64,000 nt of DNA from positions 44,782,513-44,846,512 of the forward strand of contig CM055870.1 of assembly GCA_029582165.1 (NCBI GenBank). Direction: 5' to 3'. Made by a program: the position numbers and the translations under genes. Position 1 is the stretch's first letter, and each line of letters opens with the position of its first letter. The notes under the pieces are model-generated. The model was not told where the DNA came from and searched no databases. It worked only from the letters and a program-made list of their open reading frames with translations. Below, piece by piece: positions 1 to 12,520 of the stretch. Source of the DNA: Portulaca oleracea. Its lineage: Eukaryota; Streptophyta; Magnoliopsida; Caryophyllales; Portulacaceae.

Positions 1-126
1 TCTTGTTATAACAATACTGATAATGCCTTGTTGTGGGTAAATTTTTGTTAGTTTTTACTTTCTGATTTTGACATGGCTTGTGTTCATTGTTGTTTCAGTT
101 ATAATCTGGGTAATTGATTGACGCAG

Positions 127-171
127 GATGTCGAGGTTGAAGAAAACTGGGTGGAGGCATCCATGACATGA
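127..171 (+). CDS. Possible terminal exon of an unidentified gene
   Basis: An acceptor-like CAG at 124-126 is followed by 14 in-frame codons (DVEVEENWVEASMT) and a TGA. Upstream sequence in this frame is T-rich and intron-like. About 550 bases of T/G-rich sequence follow, which would suit a 3' UTR. I do not recognise the peptide. The rest of the gene would lie upstream of the window. Alternatively this is a chance acidic reading frame. Confidence 0.3.
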   Translation, partial: DVEVEENWVEASMT

Positions 172-1166
172 ATCAGAGTCCTCCAAGATCTTTGATAAAA
201 GGTAGAGGCATAGAACAGTTGCAACTGTAACTAGGAGGCGAATTCTTGTGTCTTACCGTCTTAGGGTTCTGCTTTGTACGACTTTCTGTCCTAGAATCTG
301 ATCAGATGTCTTATTGATTTGTAAAATTGTAAATCTATTTAGCATTTTTCCTTTTGATTAGGGAACGTAGGCTGTTTGGTTAGTAGTTTTTACATTGAGA
401 TACACATTCAAAAGCGTCGTTGTACATCTTCCGAAGAGTCAGCTCCCTATGTGGTTCCTGTTGTTTTTGTTGAAAACCATGTGGGTTAAGAGGGGGCGAA
501 CACCTTCTTGAGGAAGAGGTAGTTTATCTATGTACTTGAGCTGTAAAATTGGAATAATCCGAGTTCCTAATATTTGTAAATACTTGGTCTCTTTGCTTAT
601 TGTTGATTCTTTTTCTGGAAATTGGATGAAGCCCCAGACGTTATATCATGTTTGGACTGGTGTACATGCCATATATGTCATGTGTCATTATAATGTTTGG
701 TGTGGCACTGTGGTGTAGACTTGTAGTGTTCACTGTTCAGTTTATGAGTTGCTGGTTGAATTCTCTGGAAATCGTTTAAGCTTTCTTGACTTCTGCTTCA
801 TTTTTGTTTCCTATGCACTATGTTTTCAAATTCAACCGGTTACAAACCCGGTTGATTCAGTGGGTCAATGAGGCAACTAGTTAGGTCGGGTTGACCGGTT
901 TATCTAGTCAAAACCGGCATGACCTTATCACAAGTAGACAAATTTGTCAAATAGTTCCAAAAACATTAGCATGACCAGAAAACAATAAGCACAAGTTTAC
1001 TCAATTGACAAAGAAATATTTGAAATACGTCTTTGCTTGAGTAGGCAATTGTTTATTTGCGTAAACAATAATAAATTACAGCTCTTAAATATAAATATCA
1101 CCAATTATTGTTTTCAAGCATGCAATAAGATCAAAGTAGTAGTCAAGTATGCAACAATACTAACTA
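172..1166. other. Possible 3' UTR then non-coding sequence
   Basis: No gene was recognised. The first 550 bases are T-rich and could be the trailer of the exon before them. A stretch at 830-910 repeats short ACCGGTT and GGGTTGACC motifs, resembling other GGGTC-rich repeat patches near 12.3 kb and 15.8 kb. The 62-codon frame at 530-718 looks random. Confidence 0.3.
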
Positions 1167-1376
1167 CTCCCTCTATTTGTTTTTATCAGTAGCCTTAGAA
1201 ATTGTGCCAAAAACTTTGACCGTTAATATTCTAATTTGTACAATGATTCATCATACGAAATTGATGTCATTAAATTCATAATAAAAAATACTATTAAAAA
1301 AGTATAATATTATAAATTATTGATTAAAAATTGACACTGAAAACCGTAAATGACAGATAAAAAAGAACGGAGGGAA
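1167..1376. mobile_element. Stowaway-like MITE
   Basis: A 210 bp element with inverted ends: left CTCCCTCTATTTGTTTTTAT, right (reverse complement) TTCCCTCCGTTCTTTTTTAT. A TA dinucleotide lies on each side (1165-1166 and 1377-1378). CTCCCTC ends with TA duplications are typical of Tc1/mariner-derived Stowaway MITEs. The interior is AT-rich and non-coding. Confidence 0.75.
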
Positions 1377-1378
1377 TA

Positions 1379-2205
1379 CATCTTTGTTTCCCTTAACCAT
1401 GAGGTCCATGACATAATCAACATTCCAGCCCTACCTACCATCAATTGAAATCCAAACTAGAAAACAAAAATGCAAATTACCTTGTAAGAGCAATTCACAC
1501 CAAACAAACGGTAGATTCTCAAAATCTGAAAGACTGAGACAAGAACTTCATTTTACTAATTATCGCTCTTAAGTTCAAAATAACTACGAATTGTCGAATT
1601 GTTGTTTTCAATCATGGGAAGAAGGTTCATGGGTTGTTGTTTTTACATGGAAATTATGAACTTGTTTGAGACTTAAAATGATTGAAATGCTAGTGTAATG
1701 ATTTTTTTTTTTTCTAGAATACACTTGTTGACCTAATTGTCATTTTTTTTTTCTTTCATGCCTTTTTCTTTTAGTTAAATTTTGGTGGTTGAATCATGTG
1801 TCTTATTGTTTTGGATAGGAAAGGGCAGGTAAAAAGGGGAGATAAAGAGCAAAAAAACACAATATGTTCTTTTCAAACTTCTTGCTCTCACTGTGGACAA
1901 GGATTTTTGAAGAAATTCACAAGATCATAAAAGGAGGGTGTGGCCGTGTGGGGGAGGAATTAGGTCAACCAAAATTAAAAGAAAAGTTAAAAAAATTAAA
2001 ACTAAGTCAACAGATGAACTTAAAGAGAAAATGATTTACTCGGGCATTTCGTCACGTATTTGGCCTCAAAAATAAAGATTCATAAAGTAGTACGTATGTA
2101 TTTAATATCAAAGTTGAGCGGATATGAAAATTAATATGCAAAACACATTGGCTACCTTGTAATTATCTTAACCTATTTGGAGGGTATATAAACAAATTCC
2201 ATATA
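1379..2205. other. AT-rich intergenic sequence
   Basis: No gene, RNA or clear repeat boundary was seen. Long T and A runs occur around 1700-1760. Confidence 0.4.
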
Positions 2206-2207
2206 TA

Positions 2208-3938
2208 CTACAACAACAACAACAATAAAAATAACAATAAGTACAATAGAAACACATAAGAGCGTGCTATGAGGGATCGAAATATAGGCAATCTTCTCCC
2301 ATTGAACTGAAATTTATAGAGAGTCTGACTCTTGCAGCCCCACGAAAAACCTTTTGAAACCCCACTTTGAAATAGAAACCCGAATTGGAAATCATTAAAG
2401 AATAAAGGGAATACCACAGGACCGAGTAGAGCAAAGATATGTAGATACATACGTGTGTGCTCCTTGAGGTTATGAAAGAGAAAATTGTACCAAGACAACA
2501 TAATAAATAGAAGACAAAAGACAACAAGCCAAGGCAAAGCACAATACCCTGTCTCACCTTATTGCCTTAATCCTAGTTCGCTAAATTTTTCCATGTCTAG
2601 TATAGGCTTAGGTTGCTTCAAATATGCTCTAATCACTTCTCTCATGGACTTCCTAGGTCTCTCATGCCCCCAACGCTTGAGTGGAATCTTAATCCTGTCA
2701 CACGTTCTAGCAGGGACGCCGCATGTCTCTTATAGACATGATTGAACCATCTCAATCTAATCACTTCCCTCATGGACTTCCTAGTTTATTTGAGACACAA
2801 CTTTCGTGATTCTACACATGCAACCTTTGACAATTCGTGTTTTTGGTCGCCCAACATTTTGTATCATACAACATCACCGACTAACTACCATACGATACAC
2901 TTTACTCTTAAGTTTAAGTGGGACTATTTGATCAAAAAAAACACTCTTAAAGCCAATTTCCATGTAATATCCTCACTAATGTCCTCGTTAGTTTGTAAAA
3001 TAGAACCTAAGTACTTAAACTTCTCTAGCCATGATATGGCCACCCCTCCAATGATAACCTCTTGACTGTGAGTCACTTTCTCAACTCACTAAAATGACAC
3101 ATTATGCACTTTGTCTTCGACCTACTCAATCTAAACCCTAGATTCTACATTATCTTTCTAGAGCTAAACCCTATCATTTATTCTTTCTTTCAAATAATGT
3201 ATAAGCACCATATCATCTGCGAACAGTGTACACCGCGATATTCATCCTAGATCTCCTTAGTCAACTCATCTTATTCGAAGAAAAGAAAAGGGTTAAGCGT
3301 TGACCCTTGATGCACTAGATATCAACTTGAAACTCTCTCAAGGTTCCCACCGTCATCCATGCACTGGTTCCAATATTATCGTACATAATTTTAATAACCC
3401 GATGTTGTACCCCTTTTGTTTTCAAGCAATCCCACATCAATTTGATAACAACCTTATCATAAGCTTTCTCCAAATCAATGAACACTATATGAACATCTTT
3501 CCACCTTTCTCTTTACTGCTCCATAAGACAGCGTATAAGATTAATAGCTTCTATTTTCAACCCACCAGGCATAAAGACGAACTTATTCTCAGACACAGAT
3601 GTACAAACTCCCTCAACCTCCTCCCAATCACTCGTTTTCTAATCTTCCTAATGTGACTCGGGAGCTTAATCCCTCTGAACTTATTGCAGCGCTGAACATC
3701 TCCTTTGTTCTTGTATAAAGGGACAACTATACTAACTTCTTTATTCATCCGACATTCTAACTGTTCTAAAAATATCGTTAAAAGTTTCATCAACTATTAA
3801 ACACCCTCTTTTGGACATAGTAATCCCATCAAAACCATTACGACTTTTCATTTTCTTCAACGATCCTCTAACCTCCTTAAATGATATGGGTGGACATGTT
3901 GTCCGGAGAATTCTCCCCCTCATAAGGCATCCTCTCAA
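2208..3938 (-). mobile_element. Degenerate RTE-like LINE (reverse transcriptase to 3' tail)
   Basis: On the minus strand, broken frames spell a non-LTR retrotransposon reverse transcriptase. Near 3793-3680 the peptide VPLYKNKGDVQRCNKFRGIK is a typical LINE motif, followed by VIGRRLRE. Further downstream, near 3550-3400, a decayed FIDLEKAYDKV segment can be read in another frame. A C-terminal RWFNHV-like piece lies near 2740. The 3' end is a (TTG)n tail, seen on the plus strand as CAACAACAACAAC at 2211-2223. Many stops and frameshifts show it is dead. The endonuclease domain is missing, so the copy is 5' truncated. Assignment to the RTE clade rests on the RT motif style and the trinucleotide tail, and is an inference. 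Confidence 0.8.
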
Positions 3939-4264
3939 AAAGTCACACCTCTCTCATTACAACAATGTTCTCCAAATGTTACAGTGTACACAACAATTGT
4001 CCATAACAATAAAATTATACATTGATTGGCAGGGAAATAAAAGGTTTGGTTAACAAAAAAGAGCGATTGCCGATTGCAGCCAATTGCAAAAAATGATATG
4101 ATGATATGATGACAGAAGACAACATTCAAAATATATGAGATATGTAGGGTAACATATCCATATATTGAAATTAGGGGCGTCCATTTAGTAATAATTATCA
4201 TTACAATATTTGAAAGACATAATCTCCCTATTATATAATAATGCTTCCAATATATAATTGACTA
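3939..4264. other. Non-coding sequence between LINE and MITE
   Basis: Nothing recognisable beyond AT-rich sequence with short ATGATATG repeats near 4095-4110. Confidence 0.35.
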
Positions 4265-4273
4265 TTTAATTTT

Positions 4274-4816
4274 GGGATATTGGATGATAATATACCGACT
4301 TTTAGGGGTGTTGGATTGTAATATATCGACTTTTACTATTGGACAATAATATTCATGACCTTTATATTTATGTGATATTATTATACCAATAGTGATTAAG
4401 GGGGTGATGGCTAGTGAGATGGTCTATGTGCTGATACGGCAGGTAAAACCGGCCCCTGCCCAATAACCCCATTAATCCCTCCGTTTTTCTCACTAACTCA
4501 TGTTAAAAAAACGGCCCTAACATGGTGACTAAGAGGGTGGTAAACTGGCTCGGTACTAAAGTGGCACTCAACCAACCAATGTCTTATAACGTGGATGTGA
4601 GAAAAAATGGAGGGGTTAACAGGGTTATTGCATTGGGGCATGTTTTTCCCTCTGCTAACCACGTCAACACGGAGACCGGTTCACTACCCCTTTTATCATT
4701 GTTAGTATAATAATCTCACCTAGTTATAAAGTTCAGAGATATTTCCATCAAATAGTAAAGATGGTTATATTACAATCCAATATCCCAAATGTCAGAATAT
4801 TACCATCCAAAAATCC
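4274..4816. mobile_element. Mutator-like foldback MITE, family 1 copy A
   Basis: A 543 bp element with long inverted ends. The left begins GGGATATTGGATGATAATAT. The right, reversed, begins GGATTTTTGGATGGTAATAT. It is flanked by a perfect 9 bp duplication TTTAATTTT (4265-4273 and 4817-4825). Each arm repeats a motif of the type ATTGGA-N-AATATA two or three times. Nine-bp duplications with long inverted repeats fit non-autonomous Mutator-like elements. Related copies are at 52022, about 59640 and 61101. Confidence 0.8.
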
Positions 4817-4857
4817 TTTAATTTTTCTAGATATAGTTAGGCTACTATATTAAGTTG

Positions 4858-4976
4858 GACGACATCCTTACTATTACTTTTGACATTCTTTAGGGTGTCC
4901 ACTCAACATAAATATAGAATATCTTCTCAATGTTAATAAAATATTTAATTAACTTGTTTTAAAAGTTTGAGGTGTC
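4858..4976. repeat. Fragment related to the hAT-like element at 60674
   Basis: The phrases GTGTCCACTCAACATAAATA and GAGGTGTCATGGACAC match the interior of the 232 bp hAT-like element at 60674-60905. The ends are not intact, so this is a remnant. Confidence 0.4.
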
Positions 4977-5625
4977 ATGGACACTCCTGAACCTAATACA
5001 AATACGTTCATGGGTATGTATGAAAAAATACAACATACACAACAAATTATGTTTGGTGCGTAATTGTATCGTGTGCTGTGTACATAGCTATATCTTCTTC
5101 TTTTTTTTCTTTTTTAATTTTTGGCGGGTCAACTGACAAACAAAAGTATAATACAAGCAAGAGTTCTCTTCCTTGCTTGTCCAGCAAGGATATGTACTTC
5201 CTTGACAACACACCGATCTACTTTCCTAATAAAACAAACATGAATAATATATTAATAAAGATATGAAATATACACACTTTTTAGGTTTTTATGATACCCG
5301 ATATGTATAATATAAATGGATATCAACTATAAATGTGGTATCACACCCAAATATGATAATGACAACTGAAATATAATGTTAATGCACACAATATAGAATA
5401 CAAATACCAATTAAATATAATTTGAATAATCCTCAACTTTATCCTACAACAAATGAATTCTTTTTTTTTATAGACATTTAACATATAATTGAGTATAGTA
5501 AGTTGACTTTATTTTTTTAAAAAAAAAGGTGCAACAAAGGAGATAAAAAATGAATAGCTTTTGTATAATTGTACACATCTAATTTACAATTCTTACTTTA
5601 AATATTCCTTATAAACATAATTTAA
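4977..5625. other. AT-rich intergenic sequence
   Basis: No gene or intact repeat was seen. Short poly-T and poly-A runs occur at 5098-5120 and 5460-5530. Confidence 0.4.
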
Positions 5626-5824
5626 GGGAATATTGAATGTTTATATGCTAACCTTTGAGATATTAGAATGTCATATTCCAATACTTAACATTGGATATTA
5701 ACACCAATCTATTGAACCTATTTATCATCAATGTACTAACCATTGATAATGACAAGAAATATATCCAAAAAAATCAGTACAATCCAATAACTCTAAAGGT
5801 TAGCATACAATTATTATTGCGTCC
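5626..5824. mobile_element. Short foldback MITE
   Basis: The inverted arms include TATGCTAACCTTTGAG on the left and CTCTAAAGGTTAGCATA on the right, with outer ends near GGGAATATTG and its looser complement. No convincing target duplication was found, so the borders are approximate. Confidence 0.45.
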
Positions 5825-6764
5825 AGGAAAGAATAGAATAATATGGTTTTGGTTAATTGGACACATGGCAAAAAGAATTATAAATTAAATGAAGGCAACA
5901 CACAAAAAGCATGAGAAGGAAGAAGTATAAAAAAAAAAAGAAAAGAAAAGAGAGAAATACAGGCTCAAAAACATGATAAGGTAGAAGGAAGAAAAAAGGA
6001 AATGATTAAATTAAATGAAGCAAAGAAAAAAAAATCGAAAAGAAAAAGGTTAAGTTTTATTTTTCATTTTCAAAAAATAAATAAAATAAGAATCTCTAGG
6101 AAGCTTTGAACCTCACCTCGTACACTGCATACCTTCCATTACTCTGCACGGCTATCCTTTTCTTTTTTTTTTCCCGGCAATGGGGGCAAGCCAAAAAATA
6201 AATAAATAAATAAATAAACAAAAAAATAAATACAGCTAATTACAAGCCATACTACATATACTAGTGCTATTATTTCAACAAAAAGAAATGGATTTGTCTG
6301 AATGAAATAAAATATACACATCTCCATCCTGTCTTCATTAGTTTTACAAGTGTATGTAGATCACATCTTGATATACATGATAAAATAATCAGCAAAATGT
6401 GGGGAAAAAAGACAGAATCTTCAGACTTTGCAGCTTGTTAGAGATACTGTTAGATACATCAGCTGTGAACATTGAACTAGTGCATACACATTACCCACCA
6501 AACACCATCTTCAATGTAAACATACTCCATGTCGCTTTCTATGCACGCGTTCACTGTAAAGATGAATGCCTTACTTGGGTCCGGTCAGTCACAAGGAAAA
6601 ATTTGGACTGCTTTGTTTAACCAAGTCGATGTATGGATGGAGTTTCCATGTGACCAGGAGGAAAAAGAATGAAAGAATCGGGGTAAAAGGGACTTCAAAA
6701 GTTAGCCATCCTTTTCTCATACAATTAACGTGAAAATAATACCGTCTGTCTTGATAAGGATAGA
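5825..6764. other. Low-complexity flank and likely 3' UTR of the O-fucosyltransferase gene
   Basis: Purine-rich runs lie at 5930-6080 and a short (AAAT)n microsatellite at 6196-6232. On the minus strand the last few hundred bases before 6764 lie directly downstream of the O-fucosyltransferase stop codon and probably include its 3' UTR. No clear polyadenylation signal was pinned down. Confidence 0.4.
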
Positions 6765-6927
6765 TCACGTTGCAGATGCCGTTCTTCTATCTTCTGATTT
6801 ACTAACACGGCACATACAGTCTGGGCAAGGGAAGGTGTAAATGGAGTCGTTTGGTCTTTTCATCTCAAAACCCTTTGAATCACTGTGTGATCGCATGTTT
6901 AGCATGTGCCTCTTGAATGTTTTCCAC
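6765..6927 (-). CDS. O-fucosyltransferase exon 10 (C terminus)
   Basis: A 163 bp final exon starting after TTTAG. It encodes [20 protein letters not shown], then [18 protein letters not shown] and a short Ser-rich tail ending at TGA (6767-6765). An ATG at 6998 upstream is only intron sequence. Confidence 0.93.
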
Positions 6928-9900
6928 CTAAATACAGTAGTCACCACCGAACACACTTGAAAGTGAACACAAACGTTTGCAATTCTAGGAAAACACAAAA
7001 GTTTGCGATTCTATGAAAACACACAGGTTTGAATTGAAACAGTAAATAAATATAAATGATTGTCCCCCAGCAGAGAGGAGTCTAGATGAAAAGCCTCCAA
7101 CTAGTTCACTTTTTAACAGCTACCGACAACACCATTGCAGCTGAGAAGTCGAAAACATACTTTCAGTCAATTAAAATTCTGCCATGTTCGACAATGAAGC
7201 CCTATACGATTTTATAAATTCCAATTTAACCATAGTCCATTGGAAAGACCAAGCAGGGTTTTCTTTCCAAAGAGAATACAGATCAAGCTGAGCATCAAGT
7301 TCTGCACTTTTCTCAATGATAAAAACACAGGCCAAATTTGACAATGCTGCATCATAACTTCCGTCAAGACCTCTACAGGAAAGTTCCTAATGCTAAGTCC
7401 TACATTCACATAAAGTTTTGAAGACGTATGTACGATGACATTTGACCAGAAACTCAAAACGCAAAAGGGTTCAGGGCTACGATGTGTGGCTAGGGTTGCA
7501 ACGGGTCAATATAAGCATGCAAAGGAACCCTGAAGTCACATCAACAGCCATACATGTATGATTCAAGAGAATACGCGTAGCATTTTGTAATAAAATCTAG
7601 GGTGAGTGCTAATTTGCATTCAACCTGTATGGACATATCCATTTCAGTACAAAATACAGCTGGCCTATATTCTAACCCATCTATGTTGCCATGTTAGCAT
7701 CCCCCATAGAACTATTTGGTAAATAAGAAACATTGAGGGTTTTGGAAGAGAATTTCCACCTATCTAAACCCAACATTACAAACAATACCAGATAATGTGC
7801 AGAAACTGCGCATCTCATTCTCAACTTTTCCTTTTTGTTTCCCATCAAGCCTTAGTATAATTTGATCACCCTGCATCCATTCCTCTATAAAGTGCAATAT
7901 TACTGGCTGGAATCCAACTTTTTTGAGACTCAAAAACTACCTTTTATAAAAATTTCCTACAGTAGCCTATGACAATAATATTAGCATATTTATCCTTTTG
8001 ATGGTTCGCAAAAAATACTACATAATATTGACACATTATCCTTTCGATGATTCACCTATCTATTTGGGTCTTTTTACAGCCTCTTGCGAAAACCGAGAGC
8101 CAATAATGTCTGTAGAACCAATTTTGATAGTTTCACCTACTACATAGTGAAAACACAAGCGTATGCCCAGCCTTACACCCCACTTTGAAGGCATTGACTC
8201 AAACTAGAATTGAAGCTGGACCATTATGAGTTCTCTTCTTAAGAGGAACCCTCTCATCCCCTACTCCTGGGCAATTTTCTCAAACGGGAATCCAAAGTAG
8301 GCTAGACTTATTGCCAAACAAGGATCTAAATATAGCCTCACCGGAATACTGCAGATGCATTAAACGTGTCACATATTGCAATATTGAGGTAGGGTGAAAA
8401 CGTGCTCAGCCCAAATTCAAAACTATTCGAACGCTCGCATTTCATCATGGAGTAGGGTGAGAATGATGAGTAGGGTACTGTGATTTGTCTTGGTTTTTTG
8501 TCTTCTGTAGTCTATTTGTTTATGCTCCTCCTCACCTACATGGAACACACACATATGTTCCCCCTTTTTACTTCTGCAGGCCTCTTGAGCTTATAGTCTT
8601 CCTTTCAAAGGTTTTTCCAAATGGGTTTCTTTTAGTGTTAAGTTGGTTTTCCAAAATTGTCATTTTCGAAAGGTTTTCCTTGAGCCTGCAAGAATCAGTC
8701 TCTCCATGAACTTTAGTTCATGGAGGAAGGTTGCGTGTATCTGGATCCCTTAGACCGCACGCAAGCATGTTGGCACTAATAGTTTGTTTGTTGTTTTTGT
8801 CGTTGTTGTTGCATTTGATCATGAAGTAGCCACATTTTGAATCCATTGAAGTATCATAATAATAAAAGGAACACAAGGCAATAGTATCTGTGCATAGACA
8901 TGACAGGAGACTGATTCATACCCAATACGAGGATTACCAAAAATTTGTGCCAGCTTCCGTTTGTCAGGTCTAATTGTCTTCGAATGCCCACCATACAAGT
9001 ATCTTCGATGGCCCATCAAGAAATGTGGGAAGTTACCCCCTTGGGTGGTGACAAATACTTCACTATGGAGACAAACAGTGTAGTCAATAGCAGCCATCCT
9101 GGACGAATAGTTCTGCAAATAACAGATAATTAGAAACCAAAGTGTTAGCCAAAAACCAAAAGCTTTAGGCTGCAGGGATTGCAACACAGAAACCTTGTAC
9201 GGAGCAAGTTCCTCTGGAGATGCGAGCATATCCTTTGTTTGCAGAAGGGGAAACATTTCAAATATTGGAGCCATATTTCTTTCCGCATCGTATATCTTGC
9301 CAGAAGCCAAATAGATAGATGTGTTTCTGTCAAAACCCATGCCACGAAGCATCAAACCCACCTGACAACAAGCAGGGAATGAATGTTGTGAGCATCCAGT
9401 ATTGATGTCTACTATCCATTAATATTTCTACCAAGAAATGTAGGCTAAAGACCAGTAAATCAATATGCCCCCCTCGACTCTTTAAGACCCGCATTCATCC
9501 ATATGACTAGTGAGCCATTTTCTTCTCAATAGTTGTTAATCAAAGGCAAAACAGCACCAGTTGAAATAGAAATTAGAAGTGATGTCATCGTATCTAAGAG
9601 ACATCACCTCTACTTAGTAAATTGAACGAACATAATACCAGAAAGGAGTATAGTCAGTCTGAGGTTATTGGCTTGGGAAAGCTTTCTCAGGATAAGGTTG
9701 GAAAGTTTCCAAGCCATTCCCCATCTCATTTTAGGCTATTATGAAAAGAAATAGGAGAGTTTTGGTGGGGCCTAAATGTGCATAGAGTGTTTGAATGATG
9801 GACTCAAGACTATTCTTTTAGAATGAGAGTTTTTGTTCCTCTTTTTTTGACACTCTTGATTTTGCTGATAGCCTACTCTTGAGCTGTAATTAGCTTTTGT

Positions 9901-12467
9901 TGTATACTTTTTTTGGCATCCTTTCTCAAAGTTTCTGCATTTTGATTACATTATTCTTTGTTTACCAAAACAACAAATCACACAGAAGGTATAGCTGGGG
10001 GGTCCTTCAAATAGATAATACCCTCCGTCGCAAGGTATTATTCACCAACATAGTTAACTTGATCATCAAAAAACTTACCTAATACCTCAAATGGTGTTTC
10101 AGTCTCTAAGAGTTTCAATTTCACAAGAAAACTTGACGACCAGACTTTAGAAGAGTTTACCACACTAACCCTGAATCTAAGCTTGATACTTTCCCAACAT
10201 TACTTCACCAAGATATAGGTTGCTTTTTTTTTGACAAGTGATCAAAAGATATATAAATGTACACCAAGGGATGTCACCAGTTACAAAAGGAGGCAATCAA
10301 AAGGTTTGGGATTTTGGGTTGCTGGTTGTTGCAGCATCCCTTACTCTGATCCTTTCATAAACTCTAAGCAGATGTATTCATCATTTGTAAATCTGATATG
10401 AGATGTAAGTAGCAGCCGCAGTGAAGGCATTCCCTGCTATGTTGTCTTTTGCAAAATTAAGCACCAAGAATTTGTTCCAGAGAAGGCCTTGCAACTGTCC
10501 TTTCCTGTTTGTTTTTTCAGTTTGAAGAGTGCAATGTGAGCACCCTATCACACCCTATTCTAGCCTCTTCACTATTGGAATCCACACAAGGTGGTTGTCA
10601 TGAGCTCTAATTCGCTAGCCTCCTTTCTCTTCGGATCCCCAGATAAGATTCTTATGTGAAAATGAGGATAGCTCACAAAATTGTGAGTCATTTTATTGTT
10701 AGCATTGTGCAGGTAGTAGGCAGCCATGTGTCCCTTGGAGCACAATTCTACAGTCTACACATAAGCAACCAAAGTTGAATGAGTCAAATACTAATTAATA
10801 TTATAGTGGTACGGTGGACTATTAGATGAATCGAAGATAGCCAGATAACAGATCAGTTGGCTCTAGCAAGCTGCTTCATACCTGACCAGTCTTTCCTCGC
10901 CAAAAGTGGTTTCAATAGTGATTTATATAAGCTAAAACCAGTCATGGTCATCCAACTTTTAGGCAGGGTGGTTCTGAGTTGGACCACGTCAGTTGGGGTC
11001 GACATGGTTCAGTTGCTGCGATGTTTTGGATCCAAAATTCAGTGCTACATTTCTTCCTGTTTGTCATATTAAATATTACTTTGAAAGTTACCATCTGTTA
11101 CTCTTATATGTTAGTTCCCCAATATATTGCTATTGAATGCATTTTGTGAGAACTCCTAATTTCTCTCTTTTTATTTTATGTGAAAATTTTGTCTAATAAA
11201 TGTTTTGAAAAATGGTCATTGACTTCAACTCTTGCAGTTCTTTTCCCTAGAATGAGGTACTATGCAAGGCATGGGAATTATGTGGGAACTTTGCATGAAT
11301 TTCTTGCGTGAACACTCTCTTTCTCTCTCTCATTTCTCCAAAATTTTAGTGTTGTTCTTTCTTCAAAATGTTGCTCAGTTACTTGGGCCAAAACCATGGT
11401 TCCATCTTAGTTTAAAAAGGTGTGCCCGGGGAGCAAAAAACCCTAGGGCGCGCACCTCCTTGCGCTTTTTCACATCAAAGCTCAGCCCCGTAAAAAAAAA
11501 AAAAAAAAGCCCTGGCTTTGTGGGCTTTTTTTTTTTTTTTTGTGCTTTTTAGTGGGGCTGAAAGCTCATGGGTTTTTTGCACCCTAAGTTTCTATTGATT
11601 TCTCTAGTCTCCACATAAGTCTCTTTCTGCCATTTTGCACTCTCACTCTTCCTCTTTCTCTTTCTAACTTGTCTAGCTAGCTTTCTCTCCCTTTCCCTTC
11701 CTCTTCCAAGTTCCTCTCTTCTCTTTTTTCTTCCTTGGTGGACTTCTTTGTTAACCACATCTTTATCTGTTTTTTGCTAATTAATACTCAAACTTCCTTA
11801 TCTATTTTTCTGGGTTTCTAATGTCGTGCCCCACATATAAAATGCTCGCGCCTCGAGCCCCAGAAGCCTTTGCGCTTCGCGCGCTTTTAATCTAAGGGTT
11901 CCCTTCATTGCCCATGAACTTTCTCTATCTGTCAACATTTGCTTTCATAGCTGCCAACCACTTGGTTTGAATTCTGCTTAGTTGGCAGGTTCTCATATTT
12001 GAATTTGCCATTTCACCAGCCTGGATCATCATGATCCCATGCATTTGGGATAGCAATTAAATTCCAAACTGGAAATAAGATCCCAGATCGCAGATCCAAA
12101 GCGGACACCAAATTTGGTAACTATGTTCACCACCTCTACACGATGCAATGTGTAGCTTAAAAGCAAGAATGAGACTCTCACCAAATAATGAAACCTGCAA
12201 GCTTCAATGAAGTTTACCACTATAACTGCTTCAAGAACCATCGAATTTTACTCTTGCAATAAAAAGAAACATTTCTATTAGACCTGTCAATTCAAGCTGG
12301 TTGGTTAAATAGAGTCAATATATATCTGGTTCTGGTAATTACTAGTCAGGTGTAATTCAGGTTTGGGTAAATCCAGGCGGCGTGTTTCAGTTTCGGGTCA
12401 ACCCAACGGGTTATGACAACAACGTTTTCTGTTTTTTCCTTGAAATTAATTACTAAATACTCTAATT

Positions 12468-12520
<53 letters not shown>

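Noticed and set aside
4522..4710. 62-codon frame and its counterpart at 61263-61508
   Set aside because: Both lie in the centre of family 1 foldback elements and have no shared protein motif.
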